From: Bin55 sp964572845
GTDB taxonomy: Bacteria > Pseudomonadota > Gammaproteobacteria > Pseudomonadales > Azotimanducaceae
Reading direction: 5' to 3'
Assembly: GCA_964572845.1 (NCBI GenBank)
Contig: CAZNFX010000007.1
Coordinates: 124,001-188,000 of the forward strand
DNA length: 64,000 nucleotides
Part shown: one piece after another, positions 36,368 through 45,600 of the stretch
How the letters are laid out: each line of letters starts with the position of its first letter
Position numbering within the stretch: position 1 is the first letter of the stretch
Program-made: the position numbers and the translations under genes
The notes under the pieces: generated by a model
Databases searched by the model: none
What the model saw: only the letters and a program-made list of their open reading frames with translations
Told to the model about the DNA's origin: nothing

Positions 36368-37030
36368 ACCTTTGAAATTCAAAACAAAAGTGAGGCCGCG
36401 ACGAAGGTGTAAACTCGTTGCTCTATTCCTACTTCTAACATCGTCCGTCACGGCCTCCACTACGGCCCCCCAATCCCTCTCGATCTCGAAGTTGGAGAGC
36501 AACGCATCGTGCACTTTGCGGAGTCCATGTCCGTGGGTCTTCCAGCAAATCTGCGTTTCATCGTGAGGGTCCAATCGATCGGGAACTCGGTCTATCTGTT
36601 GGCAACCGAGACGTTTGAACGTCATCGAGTTCTCATGCGATCGACGACTGACGGATCGATTGTTGTGTTTGATCTCGCGGCCGATACCGAACCTGCCGTG
36701 TCCAAGAACGTCGACGTACGTTCGGCTGAGAACTCGGCCGACATTCGCAAGGAAAGTAAGAATTTCAACAATGCCGTTCTCTCACGCTTTGCGGCTTAGT
36801 TGCTTACGCGCCCGCGCGGCTCGTTCAGGTACCTAAAGGAGTATTTCCCATTCCCATTCCGAAGTCGGATCTAAGTCTGGTGCGTGGTCTGTATGTAAGA
36901 ACCGAACCTTACGCAGCCTGGAAGACCAATTCGGGGCTGTATCTCACTGCAATCAAGATAGTCAATACCAGTGATGAACCTGTTGAGTTTCATCTCAGGA
37001 AATTATCGAGCGAATCGGTGGGTGGGATTC
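36360..37030 (+). pseudogene. TIGR03749-like conjugative element protein, two frameshifts, 3' truncated
   Basis: The leader MNKPLKFKTKVR...LFLLLTSSVTAS is in one frame. After a six-C run (36466-36471) the match moves to another frame (PIPLDLEVGEQRIVHFAES, VGLPANLRF, SVYLLATETFERHRVL). It shifts again near 36799 to a third frame (VAYAPARLVQVPKGVF, LVRGLYVRTEPYAAWKTNSG, LYLTAIKIVNTSDEP). The family C-terminus, about 30-40 residues, is missing, because the match runs out where the hutF gene ends (37031). The junction with hutF is therefore the right border of the remnant. The first shift coincides with a homopolymer, a typical slippage site. Confidence 0.78.
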
Positions 37031-38389
37031 TCAACGAGCTGCCCATAGTTTGTTAACAACATCCCGATACTCAGTCTGGATCGATTCAATGTCGACGTGA
37101 ACGCCGTCAACAACACGCCACTTGCCGTCAACCATGACATGACTGATGGGCAAAGCAAGCCCAGAATATACAAGCGCGTCAAGAATGGATTCCGATGAGT
37201 GTCCCGCCAGCATCGGATCGTCCATGTCAAGCACTGTTAGATCGGCGTGCTGTCCGATTTTCAATCCTGTCACATCCATTCCACAGGCTTGACTTCCTCC
37301 CGCAAGGACTTTCTCGAACAGATTCCTGCCGGTGTGATTGTGGGGTAGTGACGCCACGTTTCTCGAGAGGCTCGAGAGACGTTGCCCATACTCGAGCCAT
37401 CTCAATTCTTCAAAAGGATTAATGGTGATATGGCTGTCAGATCCTATTGCAATCTTGCCTTCTAGTTCGAGCCAAGGCCGCAACGGAAACAATCCATCTC
37501 CCAGATTCGCTTCCGTAGTTGGACACAAACACACGACTGCATCACTCTCGACCATAGCTACTAGTTCCTCTGGTTGTACATGTGTTGCGTGTACGAGGCA
37601 CCAGTGCTCATTTGGAGAAAATTCGTTGAATAGCCATTCAACTGGTCGCGCATTGTGGTGTTCTAGGCATTGCTCCACTTCAGCAGTCTGTTCGGCAATG
37701 TGAATGTGCATAGGACATTGGTTGCGTTCTACAACATCGGCTAACACTTCTAGCGATGGCTGTGAAACTGCTCGCAAGCTGTGTGCGCCTACGCCAACAT
37801 TCGTGTTTGCTGGTGCTAAGTCGCATGCAAACTGGTAATGCTCAACGAAATCTTCAATAGCCATCGAGAATTGACGTTGTTCTGCGGTTGGTGTGTTCTG
37901 GCCGAATCCGGCACGTTCATATAGGATGGGAACATACGTGAGCCGAATTCCTGTGTCCTCGGCAGCTTGAAGGATAGCTTCATACATCGTGTGCTCGTGT
38001 TCTGCTTCATGAGATTGACGATGCAGATAGTGAAACTCGGCCACCGATGTATAGCCACTCATCAACATTTCGCTATAGGCTTGACGGGCAATAGAGGCAA
38101 GCTCATTTACGCCAAGTGCGTTGGCCAACCGATACATTTGTACACGCCAACTCCAAAAATTATCCTTTCCCTCCGGCCCTTGGTGTTCGCAGTGCCCGGC
38201 GAGAGCACGTTGGAACGCATGGCTGTGTGCATTCGCGATACCAGGGATAATCGCGCCTGTGACGAAGTCAGTGGGTTTTACTGCGGAACCCACCTGGATT
38301 GACTGTATTAGCCCACCTGCAACCTGTAGACGAACGTCATCACACCAGCCGCTGTGCAGGAATGCTTTCTTGGCAAATAGTGTGGTCAC
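37031..38389 (-). CDS. hutF: Formimidoylglutamate deiminase (HutF)
   Basis: A 452-residue amidohydrolase-superfamily enzyme that converts N-formimidoyl-L-glutamate to N-formyl-L-glutamate and ammonia. Seen: metal-binding NAHSHAFQRALAG near residue 55, HIHIAEQTAEVEQC near 232, the conserved HATHV near 270, and GSDSHITINPFEELR near 320. It feeds HutG, encoded in the other half of the hut cluster. The start is a GTG. The gene ends exactly where the conjugation remnant begins, so its terminator has probably been replaced. hutI is divergent, 349 bases away. Confidence 0.94.
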   Translation of the reverse strand: MTTLFAKKAFLHSGWCDDVRLQVAGGLIQSIQVGSAVKPTDFVTGAIIPGIANAHSHAFQRALAGHCEHQGPEGKDNFWSWRVQMYRLANALGVNELASIARQAYSEMLMSGYTSVAEFHYLHRQSHEAEHEHTMYEAILQAAEDTGIRLTYVPILYERAGFGQNTPTAEQRQFSMAIEDFVEHYQFACDLAPANTNVGVGAHSLRAVSQPSLEVLADVVERNQCPMHIHIAEQTAEVEQCLEHHNARPVEWLFNEFSPNEHWCLVHATHVQPEELVAMVESDAVVCLCPTTEANLGDGLFPLRPWLELEGKIAIGSDSHITINPFEELRWLEYGQRLSSLSRNVASLPHNHTGRNLFEKVLAGGSQACGMDVTGLKIGQHADLTVLDMDDPMLAGHSSESILDALVYSGLALPISHVMVDGKWRVVDGVHVDIESIQTEYRDVVNKLWAAR

Positions 38390-38738
38390 AGCAAGGCTAA
38401 TCCCCTGTTTACAAGTAAATTTCTGGGGCCGTGTTGATTCTAGCTTGTAACCAACCTCTTGGAACTCCGGGAACGTGAAGCCGGAGCATGTTCATATGAG
38501 CGATATGGAGACTCTCGTTGCCACTAGAGAACCAATTGCTGTTGGTCCGCGACGTATGTCCATTGCGTCTCTCCCCACCTCAGACTGCTGAGGGCCGTCC
38601 TGACTCTTGGTTGTAACATTAGATTTAGTACCTCCTAGCGGATAGTGGCGCATTGGAGATAGGGCGAACGCACGAGACACGTGGAATGTACGTAAAGTCG
38701 ATCCACTCATTTTTGACCTGACCTCGGAGACAAAGCAT
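38390..38738. promoter_or_regulatory. Divergent hutF/hutI promoter region
   Basis: About 350 bases between the two divergent hut genes. I looked for a HutC-type palindromic operator and did not find one. No ORF or RNA gene is apparent. Confidence 0.45.
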
Positions 38739-39965
38739 ATGGCTGAATGGGATCTGCTGATAACGGATGCAAACATTGCTACGATGCAAGAGGACCAAGG
38801 ACCGTATGGCATTGTCAACGATGCGGCTCTTGCGATTTCCGATGGACGAATCGCGTGGATTGGCTCTAAATCCGAAATCCCGGGCACTCTTGCAAGAAAA
38901 ACTCAAAGTGCTCAGGGCCGGTGGCTCACTCCTGCACTCATTGATTGCCATACTCATTTGGTATTTGCGGGGGATCGAGCTGCTGAATTCGAGCAACGCT
39001 TAAAGGGAGCAAGCTACGAAGAGATAGCCCGGGCAGGTGGCGGGATTCGGTCAACGGTGAATGCGACTCGCAAGGCTACCCAGGAAGAGCTTGTGGAATG
39101 CACCAAGATGCGGCTTGAATCACTAGTGGCAGAGGGTGTTGCAACCGTCGAGATCAAATCCGGCTATGGATTGGATTTTGACACTGAGATTGCGCAACTT
39201 GAAGCGGCGAGAACGCTTTCGCGACACTCAGAGGCTTCGATAGTCACGACATTTCTGGGTGCCCATTCCATCCCTTTGGAATACCAAGATAGAGGAGACG
39301 ACTATTTGAACTTCGTGATTTCTGAGGTACTTCCAGCAGTTAGCGATCGAAATCTTGCTGATGCAGTTGATGCCTACTGTGAGAGCATTGCTTTTTCCGC
39401 AAATCAGGTCGCGCGGCTCTTCGACCAAGCCTCGGACTTTGGATTGCCCGTCAAGTTGCATGCGGACCAGCTGAGTGATGGAGGCGGCGCGGAAATTGCT
39501 GCTGCATTCGACGCTCTCTCAGCGGATCATCTGGAGTACACCTCTCGGAAAGGCGTTGAAGCGCTTGCCGGCACGAGAACTGTAGCAGTATTGCTTCCTG
39601 GCGCATTTTTGACTCTCGGCGAAACTCAGTTGCCTCCGGTAGAGATGCTGAGAGATCTTGATGTCCCGATTGCCCTTGCTACCGACTGTAATCCGGGCAC
39701 TTCTCCTCTTTGTTCGCTTCGATTGGCTATGAATCTTGGTACAAGCCTATTTCACTTGACACCAGAGGAGTGTCTCGCAGGAGTGACACGAAGTGCAGCG
39801 AAAGCATTGGGCTTAGAGGGAGATCGTGGGACTTTAGAGGTGGGTAAACGAGCCGACATCGCAGAGTGGAACATTGGGCATCCTAGGGAATTGACCTATT
39901 GGGCCGGTCTAAATCAACTGTGGGAGTTGCGTATTGAAGGAACGCTGGCAAGTTCTAAGGATTAG
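38739..39965 (+). CDS. hutI: Imidazolonepropionase (HutI)
   Basis: A 408-residue metal-dependent amidohydrolase that opens the imidazolone ring to give N-formimidoyl-glutamate, linking HutU to HutF. Seen: DCHTHLVFAGDR near residue 68 (metal histidines), EIKSGYGLD near 140, HADQLSDGGG near 242 and TDCNPGTSP near 310. The length is normal. The ATG at 38739 has GGAG about 9 bases upstream. All five enzymes from histidine to glutamate are therefore encoded within 12.3 kb of this window, though on both strands and interrupted by mobile DNA. Confidence 0.95.
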   Translation: MAEWDLLITDANIATMQEDQGPYGIVNDAALAISDGRIAWIGSKSEIPGTLARKTQSAQGRWLTPALIDCHTHLVFAGDRAAEFEQRLKGASYEEIARAGGGIRSTVNATRKATQEELVECTKMRLESLVAEGVATVEIKSGYGLDFDTEIAQLEAARTLSRHSEASIVTTFLGAHSIPLEYQDRGDDYLNFVISEVLPAVSDRNLADAVDAYCESIAFSANQVARLFDQASDFGLPVKLHADQLSDGGGAEIAAAFDALSADHLEYTSRKGVEALAGTRTVAVLLPGAFLTLGETQLPPVEMLRDLDVPIALATDCNPGTSPLCSLRLAMNLGTSLFHLTPEECLAGVTRSAAKALGLEGDRGTLEVGKRADIAEWNIGHPRELTYWAGLNQLWELRIEGTLASSKD

Positions 39966-40489
39966 CACTTTCGAGTGCCGGTTACAGTCAGTGCTAAACG
40001 ACAATGCCACTGGTCGGCGTGTGCTTTCACCTCTTAGCCCATGGAGGAAGTAAAGTGTTACGTATCGGATAGCACGTAGACTAGATGTTTGAGACCCCAC
40101 TTTAGCAAGACTGTTGTCCCTACGTGTCAATATCACCAGCCACCTGCACCCCACCTCTATCGAGTTGAGGCCCAAGGATTTTCGGAACCTCGAGGTCTTG
40201 GTCCCGATTCAGTTTGTTGGTCCCAATCGAAATTGCAGTGAATCTAGTAGTTGAGTGATCGCGTTCTCCTACCCGGGCGTCGGCCTGTTGTCCGTCAAGC
40301 ATCGAACCAAGACTCCAGAGTCTAGCTGCCTCTAGACACCTTCCTTTTTGGGGAGTCTCAGCTTCTTAAATGCCGATTTCCTGACTTAATGGGAGACAGG
40401 GCAGACTAATTGTGTGTTCCGAATCAAAGATACGCGATGTCGTCAACATACAATCCCTCGGATTGATCAAACGGAATGATTAGCAGGTT
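39966..40489. other. Intergenic region, no gene seen
   Basis: About 524 bases after hutI. I find no convincing ORF, tRNA or strong hairpin. It presumably holds the promoter of the acyl-CoA ligase gene. The sequence looks like decayed non-coding DNA. Confidence 0.45.
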
Positions 40490-42034
40490 GTGAAAACTAA
40501 CATTGGGGACTGGCTCGCTCGGCGGGCAATGCTGACACCAAACCGTGAGGCCTATGTAGACGGACAGACTTCGCGAAGGCTCACCTTTGCAGAGTTGAAT
40601 GATCGTTCATGCAAGATTGCAAATGCATTTCTGGCAGACGGCGTGGCCAAAGAGGACCGTATCGGACTCCTGCTGGGAAATTGTCTTGAATTCGTGGAGT
40701 CGTACTTCGCGCTAGCCAAGATCGGTGCTGTAGTTGTCCCACTGAACTGGCGTCTAGTGCCTGATGAGTTGGAGTTCATTCTCAAGGACAGTGGAACAAC
40801 GAGACTGATCTTCGACTCGAGCTTCTTGCCGGTTGCTGAAGAACTCCACATTCGAGGCAACAAGACTGATGTTCAACAGTGGATCCAAGTGAGCCAAGAC
40901 ACACCGATAGCTCAGTTCGCGGAGGATTACCGGGTCATGCAAGATCAAGGGGAGAAGGTTGAACCTGACTTGGACATTGGTAATGAAGACCTGCTTTACA
41001 TCATGTACACCTCAGGCACCACTGGTCTCCCAAAGGGTGTCGTACACACACACGACACTGTTGCTTGGGCGATATTCACTTTCATGGGAACTCTCAGTAT
41101 TCACGAGAAAGACCGCTACTTCTCACCGATGCCCATGTTCCATGTCGGTGCACTAATCCCTCTGACTCTGATGGTTTACAAGGGAGTTACATCCATTGTC
41201 ATGCACAGCTTTGACCCGGTGCAAGCTTGGCGATTGATTGAACAGGAACGCGCGACTTTTGGATTGATGGTCCCCGCAATGTTGAACTTTATGCTCCAAG
41301 TCGGAGATGTTCAACGGTTCGACTATTCATCACTGCGATTGGTATTGACCGGCGCAGCTCCAGTTCCTGATGCTCTGCTAGAGTCCTTCAGTGCCCTTGG
41401 AATTCCTGTGATCATTTGCTATGGGTTGACCGAATCCTGCGGTCCGGCAAGTGTTATGGAGGAGGAAGAGGCGCTCCGAAAAATAGGATCTGCGGGCAAA
41501 CCTTTTTTCCACACGGACGTTAAAGTCGTTCGACCGGATGGTAGCGAATGCGATGTCGACGAATCAGGTGAAGTTCTCGTGCGTGGCAATCACATCATGG
41601 TTGAGTATTGGAACCGGCCTGAGGCCACAAGTGAAACGATTGTGAATGGTTGGCTTCATACGGGCGACGTTGCCCGTAAAGACAAAGAGGGGTTTCTCTA
41701 TATACAAGACCGTGTAAAAGACATGATTATTTCTGGCGGCGAAAACGTGTATCCCGCAGAAATCGAGAACGTGCTTCAAGAGCACTCTGGTGTCGCCGAG
41801 AGTGCCGTTATAGGACAACCAAGTGAGAAGTGGGGAGAGAGCCCCTTGGCAATTGTTGTTCGAAAGAATATGGAACTGCAAGAAGCGGACGTACTCAACT
41901 TTCTTCAGAACAAGATCGCTCGCTATAAGCTTCCCTATGGAGTTGTGTTCGTTGATTCGATTCCACGCAATCCGAGCGGCAAGATACTCAAATGGGCACT
42001 GCGAGAGAAATTTCCTGGTCCCGCTCCGAATTAG
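40490..42034 (+). CDS. AMP-dependent acyl-CoA ligase (fatty or aromatic acid CoA ligase)
   Basis: A 514-residue ANL-superfamily enzyme that activates a carboxylic acid with ATP and joins it to CoA. Seen: the AMP-binding loop YTSGTTGLPKG near residue 172, YGLTESCG near 310, the GWLHTGDVARKD hinge region near 388, RVKDMIISGGENVYPAEIE near 406 and the C-terminal catalytic lysine in NPSGKILKWALR. The substrate (medium or long-chain fatty acid, or an aromatic acid) cannot be fixed by sequence alone. The start is a GTG. It is followed after about 50 bases by a small AbrB-type gene, which is probably unrelated. Confidence 0.88.
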   Translation: MKTNIGDWLARRAMLTPNREAYVDGQTSRRLTFAELNDRSCKIANAFLADGVAKEDRIGLLLGNCLEFVESYFALAKIGAVVVPLNWRLVPDELEFILKDSGTTRLIFDSSFLPVAEELHIRGNKTDVQQWIQVSQDTPIAQFAEDYRVMQDQGEKVEPDLDIGNEDLLYIMYTSGTTGLPKGVVHTHDTVAWAIFTFMGTLSIHEKDRYFSPMPMFHVGALIPLTLMVYKGVTSIVMHSFDPVQAWRLIEQERATFGLMVPAMLNFMLQVGDVQRFDYSSLRLVLTGAAPVPDALLESFSALGIPVIICYGLTESCGPASVMEEEEALRKIGSAGKPFFHTDVKVVRPDGSECDVDESGEVLVRGNHIMVEYWNRPEATSETIVNGWLHTGDVARKDKEGFLYIQDRVKDMIISGGENVYPAEIENVLQEHSGVAESAVIGQPSEKWGESPLAIVVRKNMELQEADVLNFLQNKIARYKLPYGVVFVDSIPRNPSGKILKWALREKFPGPAPN

Positions 42035-42084
42035 AGCCAAGTGCTACGGCACTAGGTGTGATATAAGCAAATCTGGACTTGGCT

Positions 42085-42321
42085 ATGTTTGAATCTACGA
42101 TTTCAAAGCAAGGGCAAACCACAATCCCAAAACCAGTTCGGGAGTCGCTTGGATTGCGACCAGGTGACCGCGTACGCTACGTCATAGTGGGAGGTGCAGT
42201 ACGGATTCTACCGCTACGACCCATCGCTAGGTTATTCGGCAAACTGAGGCACGAAGGCAATCCAGTGTCGATTGACCAAATGGAGCAGGCTGTGGTAGAA
42301 GGGGCAACCGAGACAGAATAG
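42085..42321 (+). CDS. AbrB/MazE/SpoVT-type antitoxin (VapB-like)
   Basis: A 78-residue protein with the swapped-hairpin DNA-binding domain at the N-terminus: STISKQGQTTIPKPVRESLGLRPGDRVRYVI, in two blocks, followed by an acidic C-terminal tail (VSIDQMEQAVVEGATETE) of the kind that binds and blocks a toxin. The layout is that of VapB antitoxins of the AbrB type. The partner toxin gene that should follow is present only as a short decayed remnant. The ATG at 42085 is used; the frame is open to a TTG at 42079. Antitoxin persistence may be for operator binding alone. Confidence 0.8.
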   Translation: MFESTISKQGQTTIPKPVRESLGLRPGDRVRYVIVGGAVRILPLRPIARLFGKLRHEGNPVSIDQMEQAVVEGATETE

Positions 42322-42404
42322 CGATCGGTGAAAACGTAGTCGTTCGCCACGTTGTCACCTGCTCACTAGCACGACGACGTATCACACCTAACGAACGACA
42401 TTAG
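42318..42404 (+). pseudogene. Remnant of a vapC (PIN domain toxin) gene
   Basis: Directly at the end of the antitoxin gene, a frame overlapping its stop reads IAIGENVVVRHVVT. This lines up with the conserved VapC start (I-x-I-D-T-N-V-L-V-R-x-x). The catalytic aspartate of the D-T-N triplet is replaced by G-E-N, and there is no ATG or GTG at the expected place. The frame ends at TAG 42402-42404, after only about 28 codons, and the remaining PIN domain is unrecognisable. The position and overlap are those of normal vapBC pairs. The call rests on short similarity and gene position. Confidence 0.55.
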
Positions 42405-42651
42405 AGTTGCTCATTAGATCCTTGTTGTTCCGGTCTAACATTTGCTCTTTCATGGGTGCTGGGACCCAACAATAGCTGCATAAACTGGCAATACGAGCAT
42501 TTGTTAGCTATGATAGCGTCCCTTAAGTCGATCGTCGCATCGCAACTCCTGATTCCTTCATGGATTGTCAAGTAGTTAGTACGTGACTCCGGATTCCAAT
42601 TCCATGTTCAACTTCCGGTTGCAACATTCGGTCGTCAATTGCTCGCCCTAG

Positions 42652-45600
42652 ATGGATGGTCTCTTCGTTCATGTTGGTCGCCAAAGCCACAGCCGTAGCC
42701 ATCTCGCTAGGATCAAAGCTCAACTGAGCATCGAAAGTAGCCACGATGTCTCAGTCTATGCTGAATTTGTACATTTCGCCCAGATTGAGCGACCACTAAC
42801 CGACCACGAAGAGCAGATCGCGCGATCATTGCTTGACTACGGCACCGAGGAACGCACGAATGTAGGAGAGGCTACACCGCAGTGTACCGTCGTTCCCCGT
42901 CTCGGAACGATCTCACCGTGGTCCAGTAAGGCAACTGACATATTCCGACTTTGCGATCTTCATGTCATTGACCGGATTGAGCGTGGCGTGAGATGGTTTA
43001 TCGATCCTTGGTTTCCGGAAATCGTGGATTTCCTTCACGACCGCATGACGGAGTCAGTTCTGCTGGATAGCGATCTTTCGCGCGTCTTTGCTAAGTTTCA
43101 GCCAGCACAGATGCAACAAATTGAACTTGGCTCCAATCCGGTCGAAACGTTTCATCAGCTGAACCGTAACTTAGGCCTCGCGTTAGCCGAGGACGAGATT
43201 GAATATCTGGTTCAGATCTACTCAAACTTGGGACGAGCCCCAACAGATGTCGAACTCATGATGTTTGCTCAAGCTAACTCGGAGCATTGTCGCCACAAGA
43301 TATTTAATGCTGATTGGCTAATCGACGGAGAAAAGTCCTCGCAATCCCTCTTCCAAATGATACGCAGTACAACTGCCTCAACCAATGGCCTTGGCATTCG
43401 CTCTGCATATGAAGACAACGCGTCTGTGATAGACGGCGTGTGTACACAACGCTTCTGCGTAACGGCAGACACGCGCGAGTACAGATTCGTCGAGGAACCG
43501 GTCGACACGTTGATGAAGGTTGAGACACACAATCATCCCACAGCCATTTCGCCTTATCCAGGTGCGGCGACGGGTTCAGGTGGTGAAATTCGGGATGAAG
43601 GTGCAGTAGGGTGCGGATCCAAGCCGAAAGTGGCGCTAGTTGGTTTTACAACGTCTCATCTTGAGATTCCAGACGCCACTCACCCCTGGGAACTCGATGC
43701 TGGCAAACCCGAGCGAATGGCATCAGCGCTGGAAATCATGACGGATGGTCCAATTGGAGCGGCGGCTTACAACAATGAGTACGGAAGACCTGCTTTGCTG
43801 GGTTACTTTCGAACATTCGAAGCCAAGAAGGCTGGAAACAACAAAACCCGGTGGGGTTATCACAAGCCGATCATGATCGCTGGGGGCATAGGCTCTATTT
43901 TTCGCTCGCACATTCAAGGCGACTCAGTAGCGGGTAGGTGTGCCTTGGTGGTCCTCGGAGGGCCGGCGATGCTGATCGGATTGGGTGGGGGTGCCGCATC
44001 AAGCATGAGCTCAGGGCAATCGTCAGAGGACCTCGATTTTGCGTCAGTGCAACGCGATAACGCGGAGTTGGAACGCAGGTGCCAGGAGGTGATCGACCGG
44101 TGCACGGCTGCCGTTGATGGCAATCCGATTTCATTCATTCACGACGTTGGCGCCGGAGGTCTTTCCAATGCCTTTCCGGAGCTCATTCACGATCTTGGAG
44201 TAGGGGGCAGGTTTGAACTTCGGGATGTCCCAAACGCTGACATGGGTATGTCTCCAATGGAGATTTGGTGCAACGAAGCTCAGGAACGGTACGTTCTCGC
44301 TATTCCTGAAGACAAGATGTCCATGTTTGAAGGTATTTGTGAGCGCGAGCGTTGTCCCTATGCAATAGTTGGACACACTCTCAGCCAACCGCGAATTGAG
44401 CTAACCGATTCCCTCTTTGAGAATCGACCCATTGACTTGGCACTCGACGTTATTTTCGGCAAGCCACCAAAGATGCAGCGAGCGTTTACGAGCTGCAAGC
44501 GGCCTGTGGGCCGGATAGATCTGAGTCAAGCAACTTTGACGGATGCGATTGATCGCATCCTGCAGTTCCCTGCTGTTGCATCCAAGAAGTTTCTTGTAAC
44601 TATCGGAGACAGAAGCATTACCGGCTTGATTGGGCAGGAGCAAATGGTGGGGCCGTTTCAAGTACCTGTAGCTGACGCTGCTGTAACTATCGCGGGTTAC
44701 AACACCTACTCCGGTGAGGTGATGGCGATGGGTGAGAGATCGCCCGTGTCAACCATCGATCCTGCTTCTGCCGCGAGAATGGCCATTGCCGAAGCGCTGA
44801 CAAATCTTGTTTCAGCACGAGTCCATAGTCTCGAACGCGTCGTGCTCTCTGCAAATTGGATGGCCGCCGCTGGACACGAAGGTGAAGATCAAGCATTACA
44901 CGAAGCTGTGTCGGCTGCGTCGAAACTCTGTCGCGATTTGGGTATAGCGATACCCGTCGGCAAGGATAGCCTTTCGATGCGCACGCAGTGGACTGAGGGA
45001 GACAAAGAGCATGAGGTGGTTTCTCCCGTTTCCCTAATCGCCTCGGCATTCGCGCCGGTACCCGACGTCCGAAGTGTACTGACTCCTCAATTGAGAGGTG
45101 TTGGGAGTGAGCTCTTGTTGGTTGAACTTGGAAGGGAGCGACGACTTGGAGGTAGTGCTCTAGCCCAAGTCTACGGTCAACTTGGCGACAATCCACCCAA
45201 TGTTAATGACGCTGCCACTCTGGCTTCCCTTGTCAATCTAGCCAGGGAAGTTCATGATCGAGATTTAGCGCTTTCAATGCACGATCGTTCAGACGGAGGG
45301 CTTTTCACTACGGTTGTTGAAATGTCGATAGCCGGGCGTATTGGATTGAGTATGGAACTCTCCGGATCGTGGCAGGAAGAACTCTTCGCAGAGGAAGTGG
45401 GTTTGGTGCTCGAGTCCATCCCATCTCGTTCGAGTCAAATCATTGATTTGGCTGATGAGTTGGGATTGCTATGCCAGCGAGTTGCAACAACCACAGACGA
45501 CGAGAGCATCGCCATATCCTTCAACGGAAAAACGATTTATCGGGCGTCGCTTTTTGACATTGAAAGGCAGTGGTCCCGAACTAGCTTTCTGATGCAGCGG

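Noticed and set aside
39966..40489. Minus-strand frame of 60 codons in the intergenic region after hutI
   Set aside because: Too short, with no start context and no family likeness.
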